Source: an uncultured Clostridia bacterium
GTDB lineage: Bacteria; Bacillota; Clostridia; TANB77; CAG-508
Direction of reading: 5' to 3'
Assembly (NCBI GenBank): GCA_948745425.1
Contig: CAPZDM010000033.1
Location: 1 to 18,492 of the forward strand
Length of the DNA stretch: 18,492 bases
In this document: positions 7,513-14,660 of the stretch, piece after piece
How the letters are laid out: every line of letters starts with the position of its first letter
Position numbering within the stretch: position 1 is the first letter of the stretch
Position numbers and translations under genes: made by a program
The notes under the pieces: generated by a model
What the model saw: the letters and a program-made list of their open reading frames with translations, nothing else
What the model was told of the DNA's origin: nothing
Database searches by the model: none

Positions 7513-8250
7513 TTATGTATTTAGTAATTCTTCTACTGTAACTATATTATAGTCTCTTTCTTTTAAAGATTTTACTACTAATTTTAATTCTTCAATTATG
7601 TTTTCCGAATTTGAGTTCATTGAAATTATGCTCCCATTTGTAATTCTATTTTTTATATTATTCCATATGACATTTGCCTCTAATCCTTGATAATCTAAAG
7701 TGTCTATATTAAATCCTATTACTGTATATCCTTTATCTTTTGCAGCTTTTATTAAATTATCATTATATTTTCCATAAGGGCATTTGAATAATTTTACTTT
7801 TTTATTTATTAATGTATTTAGCTTATTTGCACCCTCTTCTATACTCTTTATAGCTTCATCATAAGTTGATTCAGACATATCTTTATAATTGTTTGACATA
7901 TTAGCTATGCAGTTCTTGCTTTCACTGATTTTTTTTGTTATTTCTGGATATTTTTTAACCCAATCACCAGATATACAAAATGTTGCTTTTACAGAACTAC
8001 TGTTTAGTATCTCTAGTATTTCTTCTATATTTTGGTTTGTTTCTATACAATTTATTGTTATTGCTATTTTCTTTTCATCTGTGTTTACTTTTTCAATTGG
8101 CATTTTTCCATCATCAGCAATACTAGATGTTGTTAAGGTTTCTAAATTATTTGCCTCTGATAATACAGCTGCTGTAAAAAATAGTACGACTATCGTACTT
8201 AATACAATTAAATATGAATATATCTTGAGCCTATTAAATATAAAAAACAT
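7513..8250 (-). CDS. NodB-fold polysaccharide deacetylase homologue, catalytic residues lost
   Basis: The 245-residue product has an uncleaved-type membrane anchor (residues 10-31) and an outside NodB-like domain (about 61-240). Fold landmarks are clear: KKIAITI, VKATFCISGDWVKKYPEITKKI, KLFKCPYGKYNDNLIKAAKDKGY and GFNIDTLDY, as in PdaA/PdaB-type enzymes. The active site is not. The first motif TFDD/TFDN reads TINC (65-68). The HxxxH metal site reads MSNNY (118-122). The RPP motif is KCP (156-158), and the LLH histidine is SMN (210-212). Such a protein should not bind the catalytic metal, so it may be a structural or glycan-binding protein. Relatives act in sporulation and peptidoglycan modification. 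The start at 8250 has AGGAGGAG 6 nt upstream. Confidence 0.85.
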   Translation of the reverse strand: MFFIFNRLKIYSYLIVLSTIVVLFFTAAVLSEANNLETLTTSSIADDGKMPIEKVNTDEKKIAITINCIETNQNIEEILEILNSSSVKATFCISGDWVKKYPEITKKISESKNCIANMSNNYKDMSESTYDEAIKSIEEGANKLNTLINKKVKLFKCPYGKYNDNLIKAAKDKGYTVIGFNIDTLDYQGLEANVIWNNIKNRITNGSIISMNSNSENIIEELKLVVKSLKERDYNIVTVEELLNT

Positions 8251-8275
8251 AAATTCTCCTCCTACTTGCACACGC

Positions 8276-8303
8276 ATTATATCTATATGCTTTCAGATTT
8301 GAA
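8276..8303 (-). promoter_or_regulatory. possible promoter for the pseudo-deacetylase gene
   Basis: Minus strand: -10 TATAAT (8281-8276) with a weak -35 TTCAAA (8303-8298) at 16 bp. The leader to the ATG at 8250 is short. Confidence 0.45.
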
Positions 8304-8371
8304 TTTATGCTTTCCGTTATTTTTTAATTATTTATTTTATTGTTACTAAATAATGGTTTTATTATATATTG

Positions 8372-8447
8372 AGAACCGAATCTTCTGTGAACTAGCTCTA
8401 GAGCCCCTTTAACAAGGGGGCTGTCCACCAAGTGGACTGGGGGTTCT
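8372..8447 (-). repeat. 76-bp multi-hairpin palindromic element
   Basis: Terminal inverted hexamers AGAACC (8372-8377) and GGTTCT (8442-8447) enclose two further hairpins. One is AGCCCCTT/AAGGGGGCT (8402-8422, one bulge); the other is GTCCAC/GTGGAC (8423-8437, loop CAA). A CTCTAGAG palindrome is also present. On the minus strand it reads AGAACCCCCAGTCCACTTGG onwards, like the 'CAGTC...GACAGCCCCCTT' dispersed elements of gut Clostridia. It begins two bases after the prepilin-like gene and may also end its transcript. The rest of 8251-8448 holds only the promoter above. Confidence 0.7.
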
Positions 8448-8448
8448 T

Positions 8449-8691
8449 TTATATGTTTTCATTATTATTTGTATTGTTTTCACTGTTTGGCTCAGTTACT
8501 GTATTTTGTATTTCGTTTGCTGTATTATCTACTTCATTTTTTACTTCATTAGTAATATTATTACTTATTTCATTTTTCTTTGGTTCTCTTTCACCTATTG
8601 ATAGAAAAACTGCAAATGCTACTATTAATATTACTACTATTACTCCAACTACTAATTCTACTTTTGACATTCCTTTTTCATCTTTTAACAT
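8449..8691 (-). CDS. prepilin-like mini-protein, 80 residues
   Basis: The N-terminus has a type IV prepilin layout: MLKDEKG, then MSKVELVVGVIVVILIVAFA. The candidate cleavage glycine is residue 7 and the conserved glutamate falls at position +5 of the mature form (residue 12). A hydrophobic helix spans 11-33. The tail (34-80) is short, polar, rich in Asn, Glu and Thr, and has no pilin globular domain. The start at 8691 has AAAGGAGG 7 nt upstream, and that ribosome site is the last coding sequence of topA. The two genes are separated by 2 nt, so translational coupling is likely. It could instead be a plain single-pass membrane protein. Confidence 0.75.
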   Translation of the reverse strand: MLKDEKGMSKVELVVGVIVVILIVAFAVFLSIGEREPKKNEISNNITNEVKNEVDNTANEIQNTVTEPNSENNTNNNENI

Positions 8692-8693
8692 AT

Positions 8694-10727
8694 TTATTCC
8701 TCCTTTATATTGGGCACAGTGGTGGTTTTCTTTTTTGGTGTTTTCTTTTCTTCTGTTCCTGGTTTGTTCCATGAAATGTAATCACATTTACCTTCTGCAT
8801 TATTCTCACATACGTAAAATCTTCTTCCTCTTTTTGATTTTTTTACAATTACATTTCCTCCACATTTAGGACATTTTTCTTCTATTGTCTCAATTATAGG
8901 TTTTGCATTCTTACATTCAGGGTATCCTGGGCAAGCTAGGAATTTTCCATATCTACCATATTTATATACCATTAATCTTCCACATTTATCACAGGGTATA
9001 TCTGATACTTCATCTTCTAATTTTACATGTTCTAGCTCTTTTTCTACTTTTTTTATTGTTTCTTCAAATGGAGTATAAAATTCTCTTATTATGTCTTTCC
9101 ATTCTTTTTTTCCTTCTGCAACATTATCAAATTGGTTTTCGATATTTGCAGTAAAATCAACATTTATTACATCACTGAAGTTTTCTATTAATAATGAGTT
9201 TACTACTTTTCCTAATTCTGTAGGTACAAGTTGTTTTCTGTCTTTTTCAATATATCTTCTTTCTAATATTGTCGTTATTATTGGTGAATATGTACTTGGC
9301 CTTCCTATATCTTTTTCTTCTAATGCCTTAACAAGGCTTGCTTCTGTATATCTTGGTGGTGGTTCAGTAAAACTCTGCTTTGTATCTATTTTTTCTTTTT
9401 TTAATTCTTCTCTTTCATTTAAGTCTGGTAATTGTGTATCTTTTTCTTCTTCTTCATTATCTTTTGTTTCAACATATAATGTCATAAAACCTTTGAATTT
9501 AAGCTTTTGACCGTTTGCCTTAAAGTTATATTCTCCTGCTTGTATATCAACAGACATTGTATCAAAAATTGCTGCTGCCATTTGACTTGCAATAAATCTA
9601 TTATATATTAGTTGATATAGTTTAAATTGATCTTTTGTTAATGCATCTTTTATCTCATTTGGTTCTAATTCTACATATGTTGGTCTTATTGCCTCATGTG
9701 CATCTTGTGCCTCTGAACTTGTTTTATAATATCTATTTTCATAATAATCTTTTCCAAATTTTTTCTCAATTTGCTCTTTTGCAGAAGTTCTTGCTACTTC
9801 TGATATTCTGGTTGAGTCTGTTCTCATATATGTTATTAGACCTACACTACCATGTCCAGGAATTGTAACACCTTCATATAAACCTTGCGCAACAGACATT
9901 GTTTTCTTTAGGGTAAATCCCAGTTTTCTTGATGCTTCTTGTTGCATTGTACTTGTTGTAAATGGTGGTGCTGCAACTCTCTTCTTTTCTGTTTTTTTGA
10001 TACTATTTATGATGAATTTTTCATTTTTTATTTCTTCTAAGATTTTATCAACTTCAGTTTTATTTGTTAATTCTATTTTCTTTGAGTTTTTCCCATAAAA
10101 CTTTGCTTCAAAATTCTTTTTGCTTTTTTTATCCTCAAGCATTGCATAGATATTCCAATACTCTTGTGGTATAAATTTTTCTATTTCTTCTTCTCTATCT
10201 ACTATTAGTTTTACTGCTACTGATTGTACTCTTCCTGCTGATAAACCTCTTTTTACTTTTTTCCATAGCACTGGACTCATTTTATAACCGACTATTCTAT
10301 CTAGTACACGTCTTGCTTGTTGAGCGTCTACTAAGTTTAAGTCTATTTTTCTAGGGTTTTTTACACCTTCTTGAACTGCATTTTTGGTTATTTCATTAAA
10401 GGCTACTCTACAAATTGTATCTTCTGGTATTCCTAATATATATGCTAAATGCCATGCAATGGCTTCTCCTTCACGGTCAGGGTCAGTTGCAAGATAGACT
10501 TTTTTTGCATTTTTAGCTTCTTTTTTTAAGCTTTTAATTAAGTCCCCTTTTCCTCTAATATTTATATATTCTGGTTCAAAATCGTTTTCTACGTCTACTC
10601 CTAATTTTGATTTAGGAAGATTTCTTACATGTCCCATTGACGCAATTACTTTTGTACTTCCTCCTAAGAATTTTTTTATTGTATTGGCTTTTGCTGGAGA
10701 TTCGACTATTATTAATCTATCAGCCAT
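8694..10727 (-). CDS. topA: DNA topoisomerase I (type IA)
   Basis: TopA relaxes negative supercoils by cutting and rejoining one DNA strand. The 677-residue product has the full layout. A Toprim domain opens with RLIIVESPAKANTIKKFL, and the metal-binding DPDREGE is at 82-88. The active-site tyrosine Y300 lies in GLITYMRTDSTR. Two C-terminal four-cysteine zinc modules follow: CDKC (579-582) with CPGYPEC (599-605), and CPKC (619-622) with C640 and C648. A basic tail (KKTPKKK) ends the protein. The start is the second ATG at 10727, about 12 nt after AGGAAGG; the ATG at 10739 is only 1 nt from it. A consensus promoter lies upstream, and the prepilin-like gene follows in the same transcript. Confidence 0.97.
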   Translation of the reverse strand: MADRLIIVESPAKANTIKKFLGGSTKVIASMGHVRNLPKSKLGVDVENDFEPEYINIRGKGDLIKSLKKEAKNAKKVYLATDPDREGEAIAWHLAYILGIPEDTICRVAFNEITKNAVQEGVKNPRKIDLNLVDAQQARRVLDRIVGYKMSPVLWKKVKRGLSAGRVQSVAVKLIVDREEEIEKFIPQEYWNIYAMLEDKKSKKNFEAKFYGKNSKKIELTNKTEVDKILEEIKNEKFIINSIKKTEKKRVAAPPFTTSTMQQEASRKLGFTLKKTMSVAQGLYEGVTIPGHGSVGLITYMRTDSTRISEVARTSAKEQIEKKFGKDYYENRYYKTSSEAQDAHEAIRPTYVELEPNEIKDALTKDQFKLYQLIYNRFIASQMAAAIFDTMSVDIQAGEYNFKANGQKLKFKGFMTLYVETKDNEEEEKDTQLPDLNEREELKKEKIDTKQSFTEPPPRYTEASLVKALEEKDIGRPSTYSPIITTILERRYIEKDRKQLVPTELGKVVNSLLIENFSDVINVDFTANIENQFDNVAEGKKEWKDIIREFYTPFEETIKKVEKELEHVKLEDEVSDIPCDKCGRLMVYKYGRYGKFLACPGYPECKNAKPIIETIEEKCPKCGGNVIVKKSKRGRRFYVCENNAEGKCDYISWNKPGTEEKKTPKKKTTTVPNIKEE

Positions 10728-10789
10728 ATTTAATTTCATTCCTTCCTAATGTACATTTTGTGGTCAACAAAACAACATTTATGTTTTGC

Positions 10790-10818
10790 ATTATATATCA
10801 AATATATTAAAAGGTCAA
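10790..10818 (-). promoter_or_regulatory. sigma-A-type promoter for topA
   Basis: Minus strand: -35 TTGACC (10818-10813), 17 bp, -10 TATAAT (10795-10790). The leader is about 55 nt. It overlaps the region just after the DUF6514-like stop codon. Confidence 0.8.
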
Positions 10819-10828
10819 GGAAATATTT

Positions 10829-11140
10829 TTATAAATCATATACTAAATCTTCGACTATATATTTTGCAATTATTGGTGTGACTTCATTGTTTTTTAACTT
10901 GTCCAAAATATTGTCTATAATTCTTTCTTCTTTAGTAACATCTAATATTTGCTGATTTTCTATGTTTATATTTTCCTCTTTATATTCTGTTTTTACAACT
11001 TCTAATCCATATTGAGTTATTTCTCTGTTTTGTGCATTATCATATATTTTATAATACTCTATTTTTATTGGGTATTTTATTCCTTCTGTATATAATTTTT
11101 CTTTATCTATAAATTTTCCTCCGTAAAATTTTTTTATCAT
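10829..11140 (-). CDS. DUF6514-like protein, 103 residues
   Basis: A small soluble protein with no signal or membrane segment. It begins MIKKFYGGKFIDKEKLY and continues with beta-strand-like IKYPIKIEYYKIYD and QYGLEVVKTEY. It ends in a helical segment (about 68-103, VTKEERIIDNILDKLKNNEV). This matches my memory of DUF6514, a Clostridia family of unknown function. The ATG at 11140 is fixed because an in-frame TAA lies six codons upstream at most. The only strong Shine-Dalgarno, GGAGG at 11178-11174, is 33 nt away, and a hairpin bridges the gap. It has its own promoter. Confidence 0.75.
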   Translation of the reverse strand: MIKKFYGGKFIDKEKLYTEGIKYPIKIEYYKIYDNAQNREITQYGLEVVKTEYKEENINIENQQILDVTKEERIIDNILDKLKNNEVTPIIAKYIVEDLVYDL

Positions 11141-11178
11141 GTTTAATTAAGCATATCCCAATTTATATGCTTTCCTCC
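11141..11178 (-). promoter_or_regulatory. hairpin-bridged ribosome binding site
   Basis: On the minus strand GGAGG (11178-11174) is followed by one base. A perfect 8-bp hairpin comes next, AAGCATAT/ATATGCTT (11172-11165 and 11156-11149, 8-nt loop). Eight bases then lead to the ATG. Unfolded, the spacing is 33 nt, too long to work; folded, it is about 9 nt. A similar arrangement is known for bacteriophage T4 gene 25. Confidence 0.6.
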
Positions 11179-11202
11179 TTCCTAAATTAATACAACTACT
11201 TT

Positions 11203-11231
11203 ATTATATTTAATTTCATAGATTAATTCAA
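11203..11231 (-). promoter_or_regulatory. sigma-A-type promoter for the DUF6514-like gene
   Basis: Minus strand: -35 TTGAAT (11231-11226), 17 bp, -10 TATAAT (11208-11203). It lies directly after the murG stop, so the gene is not dependent on the cell-wall operon. Confidence 0.75.
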
Positions 11232-11251
11232 GAAATTTTCATCGCAATTTT

Positions 11252-12359
11252 TTACATATTTTTTACTAATTGTTTTATTTCTTTATATATTCTGTCTTCT
11301 ATATTTTTAATTTCTATCTTTTTGGCATTTTCTCCCATGAGTTTTAATTTACTCTTATCATAAATCATTGAGTTTATCATATTGTCTAATTTCTCTCCTG
11401 TAAGTTCATCATTTTTTATTATTTTTGCTGCATTAATATTTTCTAGAACTTTTGCATTATAAGTTTGATGATTATTTGATACATTTGGTAATGGTATAAA
11501 GATTGCCGGTTTTCCTATTGCTGAAATCTCTGCAATTGTTGTCGCTCCACTTCTACATACTAATATATCTGATGCTTTTTCTATTTCACCCATATCGTAG
11601 ATATATGGAAAAATTTTTACATCTCTATTTTGGGAAATTTCTATATTTTTTTCTTTTAATTGTTTTATTACATTATCATATTGCTTTTCTCCTGCTGATA
11701 AAATTATTTGATAATTTAAGTTTTTGTTTTGTGACAATAAATCGATTACTGCTTCATTTATCTTTTTTGCTCCTTGGCTTCCTCCAAATATTAAAATTAT
11801 TGGTTTTTCATTGCTTAAATTCAATTGATTTATTATATCTTTTCTTTGGTCTTCTGTTAGTTTAGTAGTATTTATTTTTATTGGAGTTCCTGTTAATACA
11901 ATTTTCTTTGCATTTGTAATTCTATTTCTTGCATCCTCAAAACTTATTAATATTGTGTCTGTGATTTTGGCTAACAATTTTACTGCTTTTCCGTGGAAAA
12001 GCATTGCTTTCATGTAATATAGTTGGTAGTTTTAGTTTATGTGCTGCAAGTATTACTGGTCCACAGATATAACCACCAACACCTATGACTATATCTGGTT
12101 TGAATTCTTTTATAATTCTTTTTGCTTGAAAAATCCCTTTAAATGTTTTGAAATTTTTTATGATATTTTTCCCTAGTCCATATGCTTCAACTTGTTCTAG
12201 TTTATATCCTGCTCTTGGAACTAAATTGTTTTCTAGTCCCCTGTCTGTTCCAATAAATATGATTTCTGAATTTGGTTCTTCTCTTTTTATTTTATTTGCT
12301 ATAGCAATTCCTGGATTTATATGTCCAGCAGTTCCTGCTGCTGCAATGATGGCTTTCAT
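11252..12359 (-). pseudogene. murG: murG, split by a one-base insertion
   Basis: MurG adds GlcNAc to lipid I to make lipid II on the inner face of the membrane. The N-terminal half (12359 to about 11994) has GTAGHINP (residues 9-16), GVGGYICGP and ILHESNAFP. The C-terminal half (about 11992 to 11252) continues in the next frame as GKAVKLLAKITD. It then has IFGGSQGAKKINEAV, CRSGATTIAEISAIGKPAIFIPLP and the NHQTYNAK segment that binds UDP-GlcNAc. The minus strand reads CCA-C-GGA; removing one base near 11993 restores HESNAFPGKAVKLL and a normal full length of about 360 residues. Both halves are otherwise well conserved. AGGGGGG lies 5 nt before the ATG. The enzyme is essential, so a sequence or assembly error is the likeliest cause. 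Confidence 0.9.
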
Positions 12360-12390
12360 TTTGTCCCCCCTTTAAATTTGTTTCAATTTC

Positions 12391-12413
12391 ACGGACGCCC
12401 AAAGGGCGTCCGT
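12391..12413. repeat. GC-rich palindrome between ftsW and murG
   Basis: A 10-bp perfect stem, ACGGACGCCC/GGGCGTCCGT, has an AAA/TTT loop. It sits 3 bp after the ftsW stop and 31 bp before murG. No U-tract follows on the minus strand, so it fits a dispersed repeat in the GTAGGGACGCCC family better than a terminator. It could still lower murG expression or stabilise the upstream mRNA. Confidence 0.75.
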
Positions 12414-12416
12414 ACA

Positions 12417-13562
12417 TTATGTTTTCTGATATCTTGATATGTTAAGCAAAATTCCTACTGCACATAATAATATTAATAATGCTGTTCCTCCATAACTGAA
12501 GAATGGTAATGGCATTCCTGTGTTTGGCATTGATGATGTAACAACTGCTATGTTTATTATTGCTTGTAATCCTATTAATGATGTAATTCCTATTGCAACT
12601 AGACTCCCAAATGAGTCTGGTGCTTTCATTGCAATAAGTACTCCCCTCCATATAAATATTCCAAATAATATTATTACTGCTAAACATCCAACAAATCCTA
12701 ATTCTTCGGCAATAACTGAAAAGATGAAGTCATTTTGTGGTTCTGGTAGATATAGATATTTTTGAGTACTATTTCCTAGTCCTACCCCAAATAATCCTCC
12801 TGAACCTATTGCATATAAACTTTGTATTACTTGCCAACCATCTCCTGTTGGATCTGCCCAAGGATCCATGAATGATGTTATTCTGGCTAATCTGTATGCT
12901 CCTTTTTCAAAGTATTTCGCTAATATGTATAGTGCTCCAATTCCTATTCCTGCTATTGGAGTTCCTACTGTTATAAAATATTTAAATTTTGTTCCTGCCA
13001 TAAGCATTAATATTACTACAATCATACCTATAATTACTGACGCACTTAAGTGTGATTGTACAAATATTAATATACCTATTATTGGAGCTATTAATAATAA
13101 TGGGTAAATAAATCCCTTTAAGAAGGTATGTATTTCATTTTTATGGTCTGTTAGATATCTTGCAAAAAATATAATCATTGCAATCTTTACTAATTCTGAT
13201 GGTTGAACTGTTTGTGTAGATGTGATTTTTATCCATCTATTTGCTCCACCTGCTGACTTACCAATTACTGGTAATTTCACTGCTAATAATATTAAAATTG
13301 AAGCAATATATGCTATTTTATAAAATTTTCCCCATCTTCTATAGTCTACTTTTGAGATAGCTAACATTGCTATTATTCCTACTACTGCACTTATGGCTTG
13401 AGTGTTTACATATGCACGACTATCTCTTCCTTCAGATAATGCTGATGGAGAACTTGCTGATAATACCATTACTAGACCAAATCCAAGCATTACTAATACT
13501 GTTACGAATAGAATAAAATCAAATTGACCTTGTTTTGTAGTTTTATTATTTGGTCTTGCCAT
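12417..13562 (-). CDS. ftsW: SEDS-family cell-division glycan polymerase FtsW
   Basis: FtsW polymerises lipid II into septal glycan strands with a partner class B penicillin-binding protein. The 381-residue product is an integral membrane protein with about ten helices. Family motifs are in order: SALSEGRDSRAY (40-51), GGANRWIKI (106-114), QPSELVKI (120-127), QSLYAIGSGGLFG (247-259), PEPQNDFIFSVIAEELGF (273-290) and GMPLPFFSYGG near the end. The aspartate in NDFIF corresponds, as I recall, to the proposed catalytic residue of SEDS proteins. The start at 13562 has AAGGAGA about 10 nt upstream; an ATG 27 codons earlier has no site. It lies in the dcw operon, which favours FtsW over RodA or SpoVE. 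Confidence 0.93.
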   Translation of the reverse strand: MARPNNKTTKQGQFDFILFVTVLVMLGFGLVMVLSASSPSALSEGRDSRAYVNTQAISAVVGIIAMLAISKVDYRRWGKFYKIAYIASILILLAVKLPVIGKSAGGANRWIKITSTQTVQPSELVKIAMIIFFARYLTDHKNEIHTFLKGFIYPLLLIAPIIGILIFVQSHLSASVIIGMIVVILMLMAGTKFKYFITVGTPIAGIGIGALYILAKYFEKGAYRLARITSFMDPWADPTGDGWQVIQSLYAIGSGGLFGVGLGNSTQKYLYLPEPQNDFIFSVIAEELGFVGCLAVIILFGIFIWRGVLIAMKAPDSFGSLVAIGITSLIGLQAIINIAVVTSSMPNTGMPLPFFSYGGTALLILLCAVGILLNISRYQKT

Positions 13563-13619
13563 GCTAATATCATTCTCCTTTCTCTCATGTTTTGTATATT
13601 TCAAAATTTTGTTTTTAAT

Positions 13620-13682
13620 GGGCACAGTGGTGTCATGTCTCACTGGTATTCTCGCAAACGGTGCCCCTACATTGTCCCTACA
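13620..13682 (-). repeat. imperfect palindromic repeat between mraY and ftsW
   Basis: Ends GGGCAC (13620-13625) and GTGCCC (13661-13666) enclose an inner CAGTG/CACTG hairpin. On the minus strand the element starts TGTAGGGACAATGTAGGGGC, like the short GTAGGGRC repeats at the window end and, more weakly, at 12391. It fills most of the 142-bp gap in the operon. Confidence 0.5.
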
Positions 13683-13704
13683 TATGTTGGAAAAGAATTA
13701 TTTT

Positions 13705-14658
13705 TCAACTAATTAAAATTCCAATAATGCATGCAATAAGCGTAATCAGGCTGAATACTGAAACTACTGTACTTTCCTTCCACCCAGATAATTCAAAATG
13801 ATGATGTAGTGGTGCCATCTTAAATATTCTATTCCCTGTTTTTCTAAAATATGCTACTTGAATTATTACTGAAAGTGTCTCTAAAACTGGTACTATTGCA
13901 ATTATTATTAGTAATAATGGCATTTTTAAATATAATGCCATTGACACAATAGCTCCTCCTAATAGTAAAGAACCTGTATCTCCCATGAATACTTTTGCTG
14001 GGTGTAAGTTAAACATTAGAAATCCCAAACAAGCTCCACTAACTAAACTTCCAAATAATGCTACTTCTGTTTCTCCATTAATAATTCCTATAACTGTTAA
14101 ACATGCTATTATTATCATTGAGACACTTGTTGATAGCCCATCTATTCCATCTGTTAAATTAATTGCATTTGTTGTTGCAAGCATTGTACATATTGCAAAT
14201 GGAATATAAATAAGTATTGGCATGTTTATATATATATTAATTATTGGTATTAGCGTTTTAGTACCTATATTTTCATTGTTTGTTAGAACTAATGCATAGA
14301 TAACTGATATTACAAGTAATCCCAACATTTTTGTTGAGGGACTTATTCCTTTTGTATTTTGATATCTTAATTTTGTTGAATCATCTATGCATCCTATAAG
14401 TCCAAATCCTAATGATACCAATATGAGTGGCATTATTGCATTTATTTTTGCAGATAATAATAATCCTAAAATAGTAATTGTTGTTGCAATTATTATCCCA
14501 CCCATTGTAGGTGTACCTTGCTTTTGTAAATGACTTACTGGTCCTTCCTTTCTTTCTATCTGACCTACTTTTAATTTTCTTAATATCGGTATTATAATTA
14601 ATGAAAGTATTACTGTAATGCAAAATGATACAACTAGTATCTTTAATTCCGATTCCAT
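13705..14658 (-). CDS. mraY: phospho-MurNAc-pentapeptide transferase MraY
   Basis: MraY moves phospho-MurNAc-pentapeptide onto undecaprenyl phosphate, making lipid I. The 317-residue product has about ten membrane helices and all signature sites. These are IERKEGPVSHLQKQGTPTMGG (34-54), the Asp pair in IDDSTKLRYQ (91-100), NLTDGIDGL (167-175), FMGDTGSLLLGG (224-235, with the magnesium-binding Asp) and PLHHHFELSGWKE (283-295). The stop of murE and this start are 2 nt apart; GGAG within the end of murE lies 11 nt before the ATG, so translation is probably coupled. murF and murD, usual neighbours, are missing. Confidence 0.97.
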   Translation of the reverse strand: MESELKILVVSFCITVILSLIIIPILRKLKVGQIERKEGPVSHLQKQGTPTMGGIIIATTITILGLLLSAKINAIMPLILVSLGFGLIGCIDDSTKLRYQNTKGISPSTKMLGLLVISVIYALVLTNNENIGTKTLIPIINIYINMPILIYIPFAICTMLATTNAINLTDGIDGLSTSVSMIIIACLTVIGIINGETEVALFGSLVSGACLGFLMFNLHPAKVFMGDTGSLLLGGAIVSMALYLKMPLLLIIIAIVPVLETLSVIIQVAYFRKTGNRIFKMAPLHHHFELSGWKESTVVSVFSLITLIACIIGILIS

Positions 14659-14660
14659 TT

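Noticed and set aside
8711..8723. 13-nt match GGGCACAGTGGTG between the end of topA and 13620-13632
   Set aside because: A match this short is expected by chance in a window this size, and one copy is inside a normal coding sequence.
11985..12000. Programmed frameshift signal in murG
   Set aside because: There is no slippery heptamer, internal Shine-Dalgarno or stop-codon context at the junction; a single-base error or mutation explains it more simply.
12391..12413. Intrinsic terminator between ftsW and murG
   Set aside because: The stem is strong but no U-tract follows on the minus strand, and murG belongs to the operon.
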